Below are positions 1 to 9,301 of a stretch of 64,000 bases of DNA, piece by piece (position 1 is the first letter of the stretch; every line of letters starts with the position of its first letter). The DNA comes from Pseudoxanthomonas suwonensis J47 (GTDB taxonomy: Bacteria > Pseudomonadota > Gammaproteobacteria > Xanthomonadales > Xanthomonadaceae): NCBI RefSeq assembly GCF_000513955.1, contig NZ_AZUZ01000001.1:110588-174587 (forward strand), written 5' to 3'. Made by a program: the position numbers and the translations under genes. The notes under the pieces are model-generated. The model had not been told where the DNA came from and searched no databases. It saw nothing but the letters and a program-made list of their open reading frames with translations.

Positions 1-747
1 CTGGCCGCGCCCGGTGTAGCGGCTGCCGTCGTTGCCGACCGCCAGGCTGCCCTCGAGCAGTGGCTGGTCCCGTACGTCCAGCAGCAGGTCGCTGGTACCG
101 GGTTCCTGGCCAGGCTGCAGCACGCCGTCGACGTATACGCCCGGCAGGTCGTTGGCCAGCAGCAGGCCGCGTTCCAGGCGGTGCAGGGAATAGGGTTCGC
201 CCGCGCGCAGGCCGCGGCCGGCCAGCGCCGCGATGAAGTCGCCCCTCGCGCGGCTGCCTTCGTCCAGCACGCCCAGGCGGCCGAACCGGCCTTCCAGCAC
301 CTGCACCACCACCGTGCCCTCGGTGATGTCCTGCTCCGGCAACTGGGTGCGGGCGAACCAGCCGTGCTCGCGGTACACCGCGACGATCCGGCGCAGCGCG
401 GCCTGCAGGTCGGCGAAGCGCAGCGGCTGCCCGCGCCACGGCGCCAGCGCCTGCTGCAGGGTTGCCTCCGGCACCAGGGTCGCGCCTTCCAGCACGAAGC
501 GCCGGACCACGAACTCCAGGCCGTCGGAGGCCGCTTCCGCCTCGTGCGCGGATTCAACCGCCGGTGGCGGCTCGGGCGCATGCGAAAGCGAGCGTTCGGC
601 CTGGCGCTGCACCTGGCCCGCATCCGGCGGTGGCGCGGCCAGGCCGCCCACGGGCACGACGAACAGGGCCAGGCAGGACGCCAGCCGGCGTCCGACTGGC
701 TGGCCCGGACGCGAGAGGAGGGACGGGCCGCTCGCGCGCACCTGCAT
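1..747 (-). CDS. ShlB/FhaC/HecB-type two-partner secretion transporter (TpsB), N-terminal part, cut by window edge
   Basis: Outer-membrane beta-barrel transporter of two-partner (type Vb) secretion, which exports a large TpsA exoprotein. Reading the minus strand from the ATG at 747 gives 249 uninterrupted codons that run off the left edge. An N-terminal signal region (about residues 20-37) is followed by a Pro/Ala-rich linker and a POTRA-like domain (about 78-155, starting 'LEFVVRRFVLEGATLVPE' and containing 'YREHGWF' and 'VVVQVLEGRFG'). The start of the ShlB-like region follows ('DLLLDVRDQPLLEGSLAVGN'). An AGGA lies just upstream of the ATG. The gene starts 9 bp after the end of the ypjD-like gene on the same strand, so the two may be co-transcribed. 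The barrel and any TpsA partner lie outside the window. The family call is firm; the exported substrate is unknown. Confidence 0.88.
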   Translation of the reverse strand, partial: MQVRASGPSLLSRPGQPVGRRLASCLALFVVPVGGLAAPPPDAGQVQRQAERSLSHAPEPPPAVESAHEAEAASDGLEFVVRRFVLEGATLVPEATLQQALAPWRGQPLRFADLQAALRRIVAVYREHGWFARTQLPEQDITEGTVVVQVLEGRFGRLGVLDEGSRARGDFIAALAGRGLRAGEPYSLHRLERGLLLANDLPGVYVDGVLQPGQEPGTSDLLLDVRDQPLLEGSLAVGNDGSRYTGRGQ

Positions 748-756
748 GGTCCTGCG

Positions 757-1545
757 TCAGGTTCGGCCGAGCACCAGCTCGAGCATGAACTTGCTGCCGA
801 AGAACGCCAGCAGCAGCAGCGCCATCGCGGTCAGGGTCCAGTGCACGGCCTTGGTGCCGCGCCAGCCGTAGCGCCAGCGGCCCAGCAGCAGGCCGCCGAA
901 CACCAGCCACGACAGCACGCTCAGCACGCTCTTGTGGACCAGGTGCTGGGACAGGAAGTCCTCGACGAACAGCACGCCGGTGAGCAGGGTGAAGGTCAGC
1001 AGCAGGAAGCCGACGGTGATCGTCCGGAACAGCACCGTCTCCAGCTGGGTCAGCGGCGGCAGCGCGCGCAGCCAGGCGTTGAACTGGCGCCGGCGCAGCG
1101 CCCGCTCCTGCAGCCACAGCATGCCGGCCAGCAGCGCGGCGATGGCCAGGGTCGCGTAGGCGAGCAGGGCCAGCCAGGCGTGCAGTTGCAGGCGCCAGTC
1201 CAGCACCGGCGAAGGCCCGTGGCCATGGCCGTGGTACAGGGCGAGCAATGCCGCCGCCAGCGGGAACACGACCACGCCCACCGCGGCGGTGCGCCCGCGC
1301 ACGCCGAACAGCACGGTCATCGCCGCCATGCCCATGCCGACCAGCGACAACGCCGAGAAGAAATGCATGTCCGGCCCGCCGCTGGTCCGCCACGCGACCA
1401 CGACGTGGTAGGTGGCGTGCAGCACGACCGCGGCCAGGGCCGGCCAGCGCCAGGAGCCGGCGGCGGACCCGTCCTGGGCCACGGAGCGCAGCAGCAGGCC
1501 GCTGGCCAGCAGGTAGGCAAGGATCGCGATGAGAACGATTGTCAT
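757..1545 (-). CDS. ypjD: YpjD-like inner-membrane protein, cytochrome c assembly (CcsA-like) domain
   Basis: 262-residue polytopic membrane protein with about eight hydrophobic helices. It begins 'MTIVLIAILAYLLASGLLL' and resembles the YpjD/CcsA-like cytochrome c assembly family. I chose the ATG at 1545 because the first helix begins directly there; an upstream in-frame ATG at 1593 would add a charged, unlikely extension. Conserved His residues sit between helices, as in haem-handling CcsA relatives, but the classical WWD motif is not evident, so a haem-handling role is family knowledge only. In many gammaproteobacteria ypjD lies directly divergent from ffh. Here an efflux operon of about 4.8 kb separates them. 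Confidence 0.85.
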   Translation of the reverse strand: MTIVLIAILAYLLASGLLLRSVAQDGSAAGSWRWPALAAVVLHATYHVVVAWRTSGGPDMHFFSALSLVGMGMAAMTVLFGVRGRTAAVGVVVFPLAAALLALYHGHGHGPSPVLDWRLQLHAWLALLAYATLAIAALLAGMLWLQERALRRRQFNAWLRALPPLTQLETVLFRTITVGFLLLTFTLLTGVLFVEDFLSQHLVHKSVLSVLSWLVFGGLLLGRWRYGWRGTKAVHWTLTAMALLLLAFFGSKFMLELVLGRT

Positions 1546-1608
1546 CCGGCGAGTGTCGCACGGCAGCACGGCGGAACGGAATGCCGCCTGCATGGAACAC
1601 TCACGGTC

Positions 1609-1622
1609 GTGATCCGGATCAC
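1609..1622. promoter_or_regulatory. Perfect 14-bp palindrome upstream of ypjD (FNR/CRP-family-like)
   Basis: GTGATCCGGATCAC is a perfect palindrome whose core, TGAT-N4-ATCA, resembles an FNR-type site (TTGAT-N4-ATCAA) with one base changed in each arm. Its centre is about 70 bp upstream of the ypjD start codon, a reasonable distance for a promoter-associated site. The regulator is not known; FNR or the Xanthomonad CRP-like protein Clp are guesses. Confidence 0.35.
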
Positions 1623-1722
1623 GCGCCGCGGAAGCAGGCGCGGGGCCGGTGCCAGGGGGTTCCCGGGCCGCCCCGGCGGCGATGCGCCGCGGCGAGGCGC
1701 GGGCCCGGGCGGGTCCCGGAGC

Positions 1723-3315
1723 TCAGTGGTCGCCGCCGACCGGACGCGGTCCCTTGGCGGCGAACGGCGGCTTGGCGAACCAGACGAACGCGATCACCAC
1801 CAGGAAGATGATCCCCAGCAGGTGGAAGATCTCGTTGAAGCCGATCTGCGCCGCCTGCTGGCCGATCTCCTGGTTGAGCAGCAGCGCCCCGCGCGTCAGG
1901 TCGCCCTGGCCCAGGCGGGCGGCCATCTCGCGCAAGCCGTCGTCGTACGCGGGCAGGTGTTCGGTCAGCCGCGCGTGGTGGATGGTGCTGCGCTGGTTCC
2001 ACGCCCAGGTGGTCAGCGAGGCGGCGAAGCTGCCGCCGAGCGTGCGCACGAAGGTGGCCAGGCCGGAGCCGGCGGCGATCTCGTGCGGTTCCAGGTCCGA
2101 CAGCAGGATCGTCAGCACCGGCATGAAGAACAGCGCCACGCCCAGGCCCTGGATCAGCTGGATGACCGCCACCCGCTGGAAGTCCACGTCGAGGTTGAAG
2201 CCGGCGCGCAGGAAGCTGGTGAAAGCCATCACCACGAAGGCGAAGCTGGCCAGCAGGCGCAGGTCGAAGCGGGTCGCGTACTTGCCCACCAGCGGCGTCA
2301 GCAGCACCGGCAGCACGCCGATCGGCGCGGTGGCGAAACCGGCCCAGATCGCGGTGTAGCCCATGTTCCGCTGCAGCCACAGCGGCACCATCAGGCCGAT
2401 GGCGAAGAACGCCGCGTAGGCCACCACCATCGCCACCGTGCCGGCGGCGAAGTTGCGGTGCCGGAACAGGCGCAGGTTGACGATCGGGTCCTTCTCGGTC
2501 AGTTCCCAGATCACGAACACGGTCAGCGCGATGACCGCCACGATGGTCAGGACCACGATTTCGGTCGACTGGAACCAGTCCTTCTCGTTGCCCAGGTCGA
2601 GCATGATCTGCAGCGCGCCCACGCCCAGCACCAGCGTAGCCAGGCCGATGTAGTCCATCTTCGGCTTCTCGGTGCGCTCGGGCCGGCCCTTCATCTGCCG
2701 CGTCACCGCCCACGCGGCGAAGATGCCGATGGGGATGTTGATGAAGAAGATCCACTCCCAGCTGTAGTTGTCGGTGATCCAGCCGCCGAGGATCGGGCCG
2801 GCGATGGGCGCGACTACGGTGACCATCGCCAGCAGGGCCAATGCCTGCCCGCGTTTGGCGGCCGGGTAGATCGACAGCAGCAGCGCCTGGGTCACCGGGT
2901 ACATCGGCCCGCAGACGAAGCCCTGCAGGGCGCGCGAGACCACCAGCATGCCCATGCTCTGCGAGATGCCGCACAGGAACGAGGCGACGACGAAGGCCAG
3001 CGTCGCCCAGGTGAACAGGCGCACCTCGCCGAAGCGGCGGCTGAGGAAGCCGGTCAGCGGCAGCGCGATCGCGTTGCTCACCGCGAACGAAGTGATCACC
3101 CACGTCGCCTGGTTGGCGCTGGCACCGAGGTTGCCGGAGATGGTCGGCAGCGAGACGTTGGCGATGGTGGTGTCCAGCACCTGCATGAACGACGCAAGCG
3201 CCAGGCCCACCGTGGTCAGGGCGAGGTTGGGCGGGCGGAACGGCTGGGCCGGCGCCGCCGCCCGCGCGGGCGGCGTGCCTGGACCTTCGGACGGGACAGC
3301 GGTGGTGGAGGACAT
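1723..3315 (-). CDS. emrB: EmrB-type MFS multidrug efflux transporter (DHA2, 14 TMS)
   Basis: 530-residue inner-membrane proton antiporter of the DHA2 subfamily, the pump component of an EmrAB-TolC tripartite system. The first helix carries the DHA2 motif 'LDTTIANVSLPTI' (near residue 48). Later comes the antiporter motif C 'APIAGPILGGW' (about residues 169-179), and the remaining length holds about 14 hydrophobic segments. It is the last gene of the marR-OMF-emrA-emrB operon, starting 19 bp after the emrA stop. Substrates are likely hydrophobic or uncoupler-like toxicants, by analogy with EmrAB. Confidence 0.95.
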   Translation of the reverse strand: MSSTTAVPSEGPGTPPARAAAPAQPFRPPNLALTTVGLALASFMQVLDTTIANVSLPTISGNLGASANQATWVITSFAVSNAIALPLTGFLSRRFGEVRLFTWATLAFVVASFLCGISQSMGMLVVSRALQGFVCGPMYPVTQALLLSIYPAAKRGQALALLAMVTVVAPIAGPILGGWITDNYSWEWIFFINIPIGIFAAWAVTRQMKGRPERTEKPKMDYIGLATLVLGVGALQIMLDLGNEKDWFQSTEIVVLTIVAVIALTVFVIWELTEKDPIVNLRLFRHRNFAAGTVAMVVAYAAFFAIGLMVPLWLQRNMGYTAIWAGFATAPIGVLPVLLTPLVGKYATRFDLRLLASFAFVVMAFTSFLRAGFNLDVDFQRVAVIQLIQGLGVALFFMPVLTILLSDLEPHEIAAGSGLATFVRTLGGSFAASLTTWAWNQRSTIHHARLTEHLPAYDDGLREMAARLGQGDLTRGALLLNQEIGQQAAQIGFNEIFHLLGIIFLVVIAFVWFAKPPFAAKGPRPVGGDH

Positions 3316-3334
3316 GGGGGAGGCGCCGTCCGCG

Positions 3335-4528
<1,194 letters not shown>

Positions 4529-4542
4529 GGGCGTGGGGGAGG

Positions 4543-6024
4543 TCAGGAGTGCGATTCGGAGGCGGCGGCCGACGCGGACGCGGGTGCGTCGAGGTCGAGG
4601 CCGCCGCCGAGGGCGCGGTCGAGCTGGACCGTGGCCTGGTAGCGCTGCGCGCGCAGCGCGGCCTGCTGCTGTTCGATCTGCAGCAGCGGGCGCTGCGCCG
4701 AAAGCACCTCGAGCTGGGTGCCGACGCCGGCTTCGTAGCGGGACTGCGCCAGCTGCAGGGCGGCATTGGCCGCGTCGTGCGCTTCGGCCAGCGAGCGCTC
4801 CTGCGCGTCGAGCGAGCGGATCGCCTGCACCGCGTCGGTCACCTCGTGCAGGGCGTCGACCACGCCCTGGTTGTAGGTGGCCACGGCCAGGTCGTAGTCG
4901 GCGTCGCGCGCGTCGAGGTTGCTGCGCAGGCGGCCGCCGTCGAAGATCGGCAGGCTGATCGCCGGGCCGCCGAAGCCCAGCGCGGCGTCGCTGGCGAACA
5001 GGTCGGAGAAGCCGGTCGCGGCCAGACCGACCAGGCCGCTGAGGTCCACGCTCGGCCGGAACTGCGCCTTCGCCGACCTGATGCCCTGCGCGGCCGCTTC
5101 CACGCGCCAGCGCGCGGCGACCACGTCCGGGCGGTGGCCCAGGAGCTCGCTCGGCAGCACGCCCGGCAGCGCCGGCGCCGGTGCCTGCAGCAGCTGCGGG
5201 CGGGCGATGTCCAGGCCGCGGTCGGGACCCTGCCCGAGCAGGGCGGCGATCGCATTGCGCAGCGCGTCGATCTGCTGCTGCGCCGCTTCGGCCTGGGCCT
5301 TTGCGGTGGCGATCGCGGTTTCGGCGTTGCGCAGCGCAAGCGTGCCGTCGATGCCGGCCTCGACGCGCTGCCGGCCCAGCTGCAGCAGGCGCTCGCTGCG
5401 CTCCTGTTCGCGCAGCGCCACGTCCTTCGCCTCGAAGGCCTGGGCCAGGGCGATGTAGCTGCGCGCGACGTTCGCGGCCAGGCCCAGCCGTGCGGCCTGC
5501 GCCTCGACCTGGCTGGCGCGGGCCTGGCCCAGCGCGGCCTCGTACTCGGCGCGCTTGCCGCCCCACACGTCCAGCGGCCAGTCGAAGTTGAGGGTCAGCA
5601 GCGCGTTGTGCAGCAGCTTGCCGCCCAGTTCGTCGCCGGCCAGGCTTTCCGGCAGCTGGGCCACCGCGTACTGCGCGCTGCCGCCGACGCTGGGCTTGCG
5701 CGTGGCGTCGGCAAGGCTGGCCTGCGCGCGCGCCTTGCGCAGGCGCGCATCGGCCGCGGCCAGCGAGGGGCTGCCGGCGAGGGCTTCGGATACTAGCGCG
5801 TCCAGCTGCGGGTCGCCGAAGGCGCGCCACCAGTCCAGGGCCGGGAAGGCGGCGTCGCTGAGCGGCGTGCCGGCCAGGCTGCGCGAGGTGGCGTGGCTGT
5901 CCAGGTCGCGGGGCTGGGCGACCGGCTCGAGGCCGCCGGTGCTGGCGCACCCTGCCAGCGCGATCGCGAGGAACAGGGGCGCGATGGCCGCGCGGACGCG
6001 GCCGGAGTGGGGGGAGGGAAACAT
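4543..6024 (-). CDS. NodT-family outer-membrane efflux lipoprotein (TolC-like)
   Basis: 493-residue RND/MFS outer-membrane factor. The signal peptide ends in a lipobox, 'LAIALAGC', with the acylated Cys at residue 26. The mature protein opens with 'DWWRAFGDPQLDALV', typical of the OprM/NodT family, and contains the two OEP repeats of Ala/Gln/Leu-rich coiled helices. It is the exit duct of the EmrAB-like pump in the same operon and could also serve MdtABC, which has no outer-membrane gene beside it. The ATG at 6024 begins the signal peptide and lies 2 bp after the marR stop, so translation is probably coupled. Confidence 0.93.
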   Translation of the reverse strand: MFPSPHSGRVRAAIAPLFLAIALAGCASTGGLEPVAQPRDLDSHATSRSLAGTPLSDAAFPALDWWRAFGDPQLDALVSEALAGSPSLAAADARLRKARAQASLADATRKPSVGGSAQYAVAQLPESLAGDELGGKLLHNALLTLNFDWPLDVWGGKRAEYEAALGQARASQVEAQAARLGLAANVARSYIALAQAFEAKDVALREQERSERLLQLGRQRVEAGIDGTLALRNAETAIATAKAQAEAAQQQIDALRNAIAALLGQGPDRGLDIARPQLLQAPAPALPGVLPSELLGHRPDVVAARWRVEAAAQGIRSAKAQFRPSVDLSGLVGLAATGFSDLFASDAALGFGGPAISLPIFDGGRLRSNLDARDADYDLAVATYNQGVVDALHEVTDAVQAIRSLDAQERSLAEAHDAANAALQLAQSRYEAGVGTQLEVLSAQRPLLQIEQQQAALRAQRYQATVQLDRALGGGLDLDAPASASAAASESHS

Positions 6025-6026
6025 CG

Positions 6027-6479
6027 TCAGTTTTCCGGGGTGGAAAGGTTGTCGCGGACCTGTTCGAGCAGGCCGATGAACTGCGCGCGCTGGGCGTCGT
6101 CGAGCCCTTCCAGGGCGATGTCGCGGACCCGCTCGCCGCACTGGGCGATGTCCCGGGCGATGCGCTGCCCGGCCTCGGTCAGGCGGATGTGCAGGGCGCG
6201 GCGGTCGTCCGGATCGGCGACACGCATGACCAGGCCGCGCTCCTCCAGCCGGTCGAGCAGGCGGGTCATGGCGCCCGGGCTGAGCTCGGCCATGCGGGCC
6301 AGCTCGGTGACGTTGGCCACTCCGTCGGCCAGCTTCTTGATGGCAAGGAACTGGCTGAAGTTGAGGTCGTGGCCGGCCTGGCGCAGTTCCCGCTCCCAGC
6401 GGGTGCGCATGGCATCGCGGACCTGCCGCACGAGCAGGCCCAGGGCGGAGCCGCTGCAGATGGGGGAGGGCGTGGACAT
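6027..6479 (-). CDS. MarR-family transcriptional regulator of the efflux operon
   Basis: 150-residue winged-helix repressor. 'FLAIKKLADGVANVTELARMAELSPGAMTRLLDRLEERGLV' is the MarR recognition helix region, followed by the wing 'RVADPDDRRALHIRLTEAG'. It probably represses its own operon and is released by pump substrates. The ATG at 6479 was preferred to an upstream ATG at 6536, because the upstream stretch contains the palindromic operator and so is promoter rather than coding. It is the first gene of marR-OMF-emrA-emrB, with gaps of 2, 14 and 19 bp. Confidence 0.93.
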   Translation of the reverse strand: MSTPSPICSGSALGLLVRQVRDAMRTRWERELRQAGHDLNFSQFLAIKKLADGVANVTELARMAELSPGAMTRLLDRLEERGLVMRVADPDDRRALHIRLTEAGQRIARDIAQCGERVRDIALEGLDDAQRAQFIGLLEQVRDNLSTPEN

Positions 6480-6503
6480 GCGCGGGGATGATACTCGCCT
6501 GCT

Positions 6504-6527
6504 CAATATTTGCAATGTCAAATATTG
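6504..6527 (-). promoter_or_regulatory. MarR operator overlapping the efflux-operon promoter
   Basis: Perfect inverted repeat CAATATTTG - 6 bp - CAAATATTG in an otherwise very GC-rich region, 25 bp upstream of the marR start. On the minus strand the centre contains TTGACA (6521-6516), a consensus -35 hexamer. A weak -10 (GAGTAT) follows after 19 bp. A dimeric MarR bound here would block RNA polymerase. Palindrome size and AT-rich character match known MarR operators. Confidence 0.75.
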
Positions 6528-6562
6528 CTCCATCAATGGGTTGGCTCAGCAGGCGTTCAACT

Positions 6563-6620
6563 GGCCCCGGCCCCCGGCCCCCGGCCCCCGGCCCCCCGCG
6601 TCCGGCGTCCGGCGTCCGGC
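6563..6620. repeat. GC-only tandem repeats upstream of ffh
   Basis: About four copies of a 7-bp unit of the form GGCCCCC, followed by three copies of GTCCGGC. The tract lies between the marR operator and the ffh promoter. It is low-complexity sequence prone to length change by slippage. No function is evident. Confidence 0.8.
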
Positions 6621-6698
6621 AAGCGCGTGGCGCCGCAGCGCAGCGGGACGGGGAACAGGCCGGCGCTGGCGGCGGCGGGGGCAGCAGGGCGCGCGGGC

Positions 6699-6704
6699 TA
6701 TAAT
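6699..6704 (+). promoter_or_regulatory. ffh promoter -10 element
   Basis: Perfect TATAAT, 33 bp upstream of the ffh ATG. The -35 region is G-rich and not recognisable. Confidence 0.6.
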
Positions 6705-6737
6705 CGCCAGCCGTTTTCCGCCTCCGGGCCCGCCTGC

Positions 6738-8123
6738 ATGTTCGAATCCCTGACCCAGCGCCTCTCCGGCACCATCGACCGCCTGCGCGGCCGTGGCCGG
6801 CTGACCGAATCCAACATCAGCGAGGCGGTGCGCGAGGTGCGCATCGCGCTGCTGGAGGCCGACGTCGCCCTGCCGGTGGTCCAGGCCCTGATCCAGCGGA
6901 TCAAGGTGCGCGCGGTCGGCCAGGAGGTGCTGAAGTCGCTGACCCCGGGCCAGGCCCTGATCAAGGTCGTGCGCGACGAGCTGACCGCGGTCATGGGCTC
7001 GCAGGCCACCGACCTGAACCTGAACGTCCCGGCCCCGGCGGTGATCCTGATGGCCGGCCTGCAGGGCGCCGGCAAGACCACCACCGTCGGCAAGCTCGCG
7101 AAGCACCTCAAGGACAAGCGCAAGAAGAAGGTGATGGTGGTCAGCGCCGACGTCTACCGTCCGGCCGCGATCGAGCAGCTGAAGACCCTGGCCGAGCAGA
7201 CCGGCGTGCTGTTCTTCCCGTCCGACGCCGGGCAGAAGCCGGAGGACATCGTCCGCGCCGCCATTGCCGATGCGAAGAAGTCCTTCGCCGACGTGCTGAT
7301 CGTCGACACCGCCGGCCGCCTCGCCATCGACGAGGCGATGATGGCCGAGATCAAGGCGCTGCACGCCGCGGTCAACCCGGCCGAGACCCTGTTCGTGGTC
7401 GACTCGATGACCGGCCAGGACGCGGCCAACACCGCCAAGGCCTTCTCCGAGGCGCTGCCGCTGACCGGCGTGGTCCTGACCAAGACCGACGGCGATGCCC
7501 GCGGCGGCGCCGCGCTGAGCGTGCGCTACATCACCGGCAAGCCGGTGAAGTTCGTCGGTACCGGCGAGAAGCTCGACGGCCTGGACGTGTTCCACCCGGA
7601 CCGCGTCGCCGCGCGCATCCTCGACATGGGCGACGTGCTGTCGCTGGTCGAGCAGGTCGAGCAGAACGTCGACCAGGAGAAGGCGGCGAAGCTGGCCGCC
7701 AAGGTCGCCAAGGGCAAGAAGTTCGACCTCAACGACATGCGCGACCAGCTCGAGCAGATGCAGAACATGGGCGGCATCGCCGGCCTGATCGACAAGCTGC
7801 CGGGCCTGGGCCAGGTGCCCGAGCACCTCAAGCAGCAGGTCGCGCAGAGCCGCGAGGTGCCGCGGATGATGGCGATCATCGGCTCGATGACGCCGAAGGA
7901 GCGCCGCAACCCCGACCTGCTCAACGGCTCGCGCCGCGCCCGCATCGCCCGCGGTTCCGGCACCACCCCGGCCGACGTCAACAAGCTGCTCAAGCAGTAC
8001 CAGCAGATGGAAAAGGTGATGGGCAAGCTGGGCCGCGGCGGCATGAAGGGAATGAAGGGCATGATGCGCGGCCTGCAGGGCATGATGGGCGGCGCGGGCC
8101 GCGGCGGCCTGCCGTTCCGCTGA
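6738..8123 (+). CDS. ffh: Signal recognition particle protein Ffh (SRP54)
   Basis: 461-residue GTPase that binds 4.5S RNA and targets nascent membrane proteins to FtsY/SecYEG. The N-domain helices lead into the G-domain with the P-loop 'GLQGAGKTTT' (about 107-116), 'DTAGRLAID', 'TKTDGDARGG' and the closing 'FVGTGEKLDGLDVFHPDR'. The C-terminal Met-rich M-domain ends in repeated GMKGM/GLQGMMGG segments for signal-peptide and RNA binding. The ATG at 6738 gives the standard start 'MFESLTQRLS'; the open frame continues upstream only through repeats and the promoter. Length is normal. Confidence 0.98.
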   Translation: MFESLTQRLSGTIDRLRGRGRLTESNISEAVREVRIALLEADVALPVVQALIQRIKVRAVGQEVLKSLTPGQALIKVVRDELTAVMGSQATDLNLNVPAPAVILMAGLQGAGKTTTVGKLAKHLKDKRKKKVMVVSADVYRPAAIEQLKTLAEQTGVLFFPSDAGQKPEDIVRAAIADAKKSFADVLIVDTAGRLAIDEAMMAEIKALHAAVNPAETLFVVDSMTGQDAANTAKAFSEALPLTGVVLTKTDGDARGGAALSVRYITGKPVKFVGTGEKLDGLDVFHPDRVAARILDMGDVLSLVEQVEQNVDQEKAAKLAAKVAKGKKFDLNDMRDQLEQMQNMGGIAGLIDKLPGLGQVPEHLKQQVAQSREVPRMMAIIGSMTPKERRNPDLLNGSRRARIARGSGTTPADVNKLLKQYQQMEKVMGKLGRGGMKGMKGMMRGLQGMMGGAGRGGLPFR

Positions 8124-8262
8124 TCCGGGAGCGGCGGATGACCTCGCGGTTGCACGCCTTGGTCTCCGCCCGCGACGTTGTCGCATGGCACCGGCCGCGG
8201 CCGGTACCGGTCCCGCCGTCGATCCCGCTGCCGCGGTGCCGTGCGGCCGCCCGGTTCGCCCC

Positions 8263-9096
8263 ATGAGTGCTGCCGCGCCATCCATCGCGCTGCTCAACGG
8301 CCAGCCGGCCGATGCCGAGCCGGCGGCGCTGCGCGTTGCGGCGCAGGTCAACTACGGGCACTTCACCTCGCTGCAGGTGCGCGGCGGCCGCGTGCAGGGC
8401 CTGGACCTGCACCTGCAGCGCCTGCGCCAGGGCAACGCCGAACTGTTCGACGCACCGCTGGACGAGGCGCAGCTCCGCGCCTGGATGGCCCAGGCGGCTG
8501 CGGCCTCCGGCGGCGACTGCTCGATGCGCGTCACCGTGTTCTCGCGCGGGTTCGACCACCGCCAGCCGCTGCGCTCTTTGCGACCGGACGTACTGGTGGC
8601 TGCCAGCGCACCGGCGATGCCGACGGGCAAGGCGATCCGGGTGCGCAGTACCGCCTTCTTGCGCCCGTTCCCGCACCTCAAGCATGTCGGCACGTTCCCG
8701 CTGTTCCAGCATCGCCGCCTGGCGCTGCGCGCCGGCTTCGACGACGCGCTGTTCGTGGACGGCGAAGGCGGCGACGCCCGCGTCGTGGAAGGCACGGTCT
8801 GGAACATCGGTTTCTGGGATGGCGAGCGCGTGGTGTGGCCGGAGGGACCCGCGTTGCGCGGCACTTCCGAGCGCCTCCTGCAGGCGGGCCTGCAAGCGCA
8901 GGGCTGCCCGCAGGAAGTGCGGGCGGTGAGGCTGGCGGAAGCTGGCAGCTTCGTCGCCGCCTTCGCGGTCAATGCCACCGGGCTGCAGCGCATCGCGGCG
9001 ATCGATGCGGTGGATTACCGCGAGACGCCCGGGCTGGATGCGCTGCTCGACGCTGCCAGGGCATGTGCGCCCTGGGAATCCCTGTCGCCTGGATAG
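8263..9096 (+). CDS. Class IV PLP-dependent aminotransferase (PabC/IlvE-like)
   Basis: 277 residues, fold-type IV PLP enzyme. The probable Schiff-base lysine is in 'FPHLKHVGTFP' (about residue 140). The cofactor-phosphate region 'DDALFVDG...VVEGTVWNIGFWDG' (about 162-186) matches the E-G-T-x-x-N-I signature of aminodeoxychorismate lyase, D-amino-acid and branched-chain transaminases. Which reaction it catalyses cannot be settled from sequence alone. A pabC-like role (4-amino-4-deoxychorismate to p-aminobenzoate) is the leading option given the short length. The start at 8263 precedes the conserved 'LLNGQPA'. It lies 139 bp after ffh on the same strand. Confidence 0.85.
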   Translation: MSAAAPSIALLNGQPADAEPAALRVAAQVNYGHFTSLQVRGGRVQGLDLHLQRLRQGNAELFDAPLDEAQLRAWMAQAAAASGGDCSMRVTVFSRGFDHRQPLRSLRPDVLVAASAPAMPTGKAIRVRSTAFLRPFPHLKHVGTFPLFQHRRLALRAGFDDALFVDGEGGDARVVEGTVWNIGFWDGERVVWPEGPALRGTSERLLQAGLQAQGCPQEVRAVRLAEAGSFVAAFAVNATGLQRIAAIDAVDYRETPGLDALLDAARACAPWESLSPG

Positions 9097-9119
9097 GGCA
9101 GCGGCGCGGAGCCTGTAAG

Positions 9120-9300
9120 CCCCTCTCCCACCGGGAGAGGGGTTGGGGAGAGGGTGGAAATCCCTGCGCGCGGTCGGCATCCGACCCTCATCCCCCGGCT
9201 CGCGCCCCGGCACTCGCGCCTGCGCGAGGGCGCTCCGGCGAGCGCGGACCACTGGTTCGCAAACGCTCCCCTCGGTCCCGGGGGGAGAGGGGAGGGAGGG
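9120..9300. repeat. Dispersed CCCTCTCCC-type intergenic repeats (pair)
   Basis: Two stem-loop-forming CCCTCTCCC/GGGAGAGGGG blocks (9120-9155 and 9266-9300) flank about 110 bp of intergenic sequence at the 3' ends of two convergent genes. Related blocks recur at 26119, 27422, 27490, 27667 and 54871. The family is common in Xanthomonadaceae intergenic regions. The hairpins may help terminate the aminotransferase and mdtC transcripts. Confidence 0.75.
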
Positions 9301-9301
9301 A

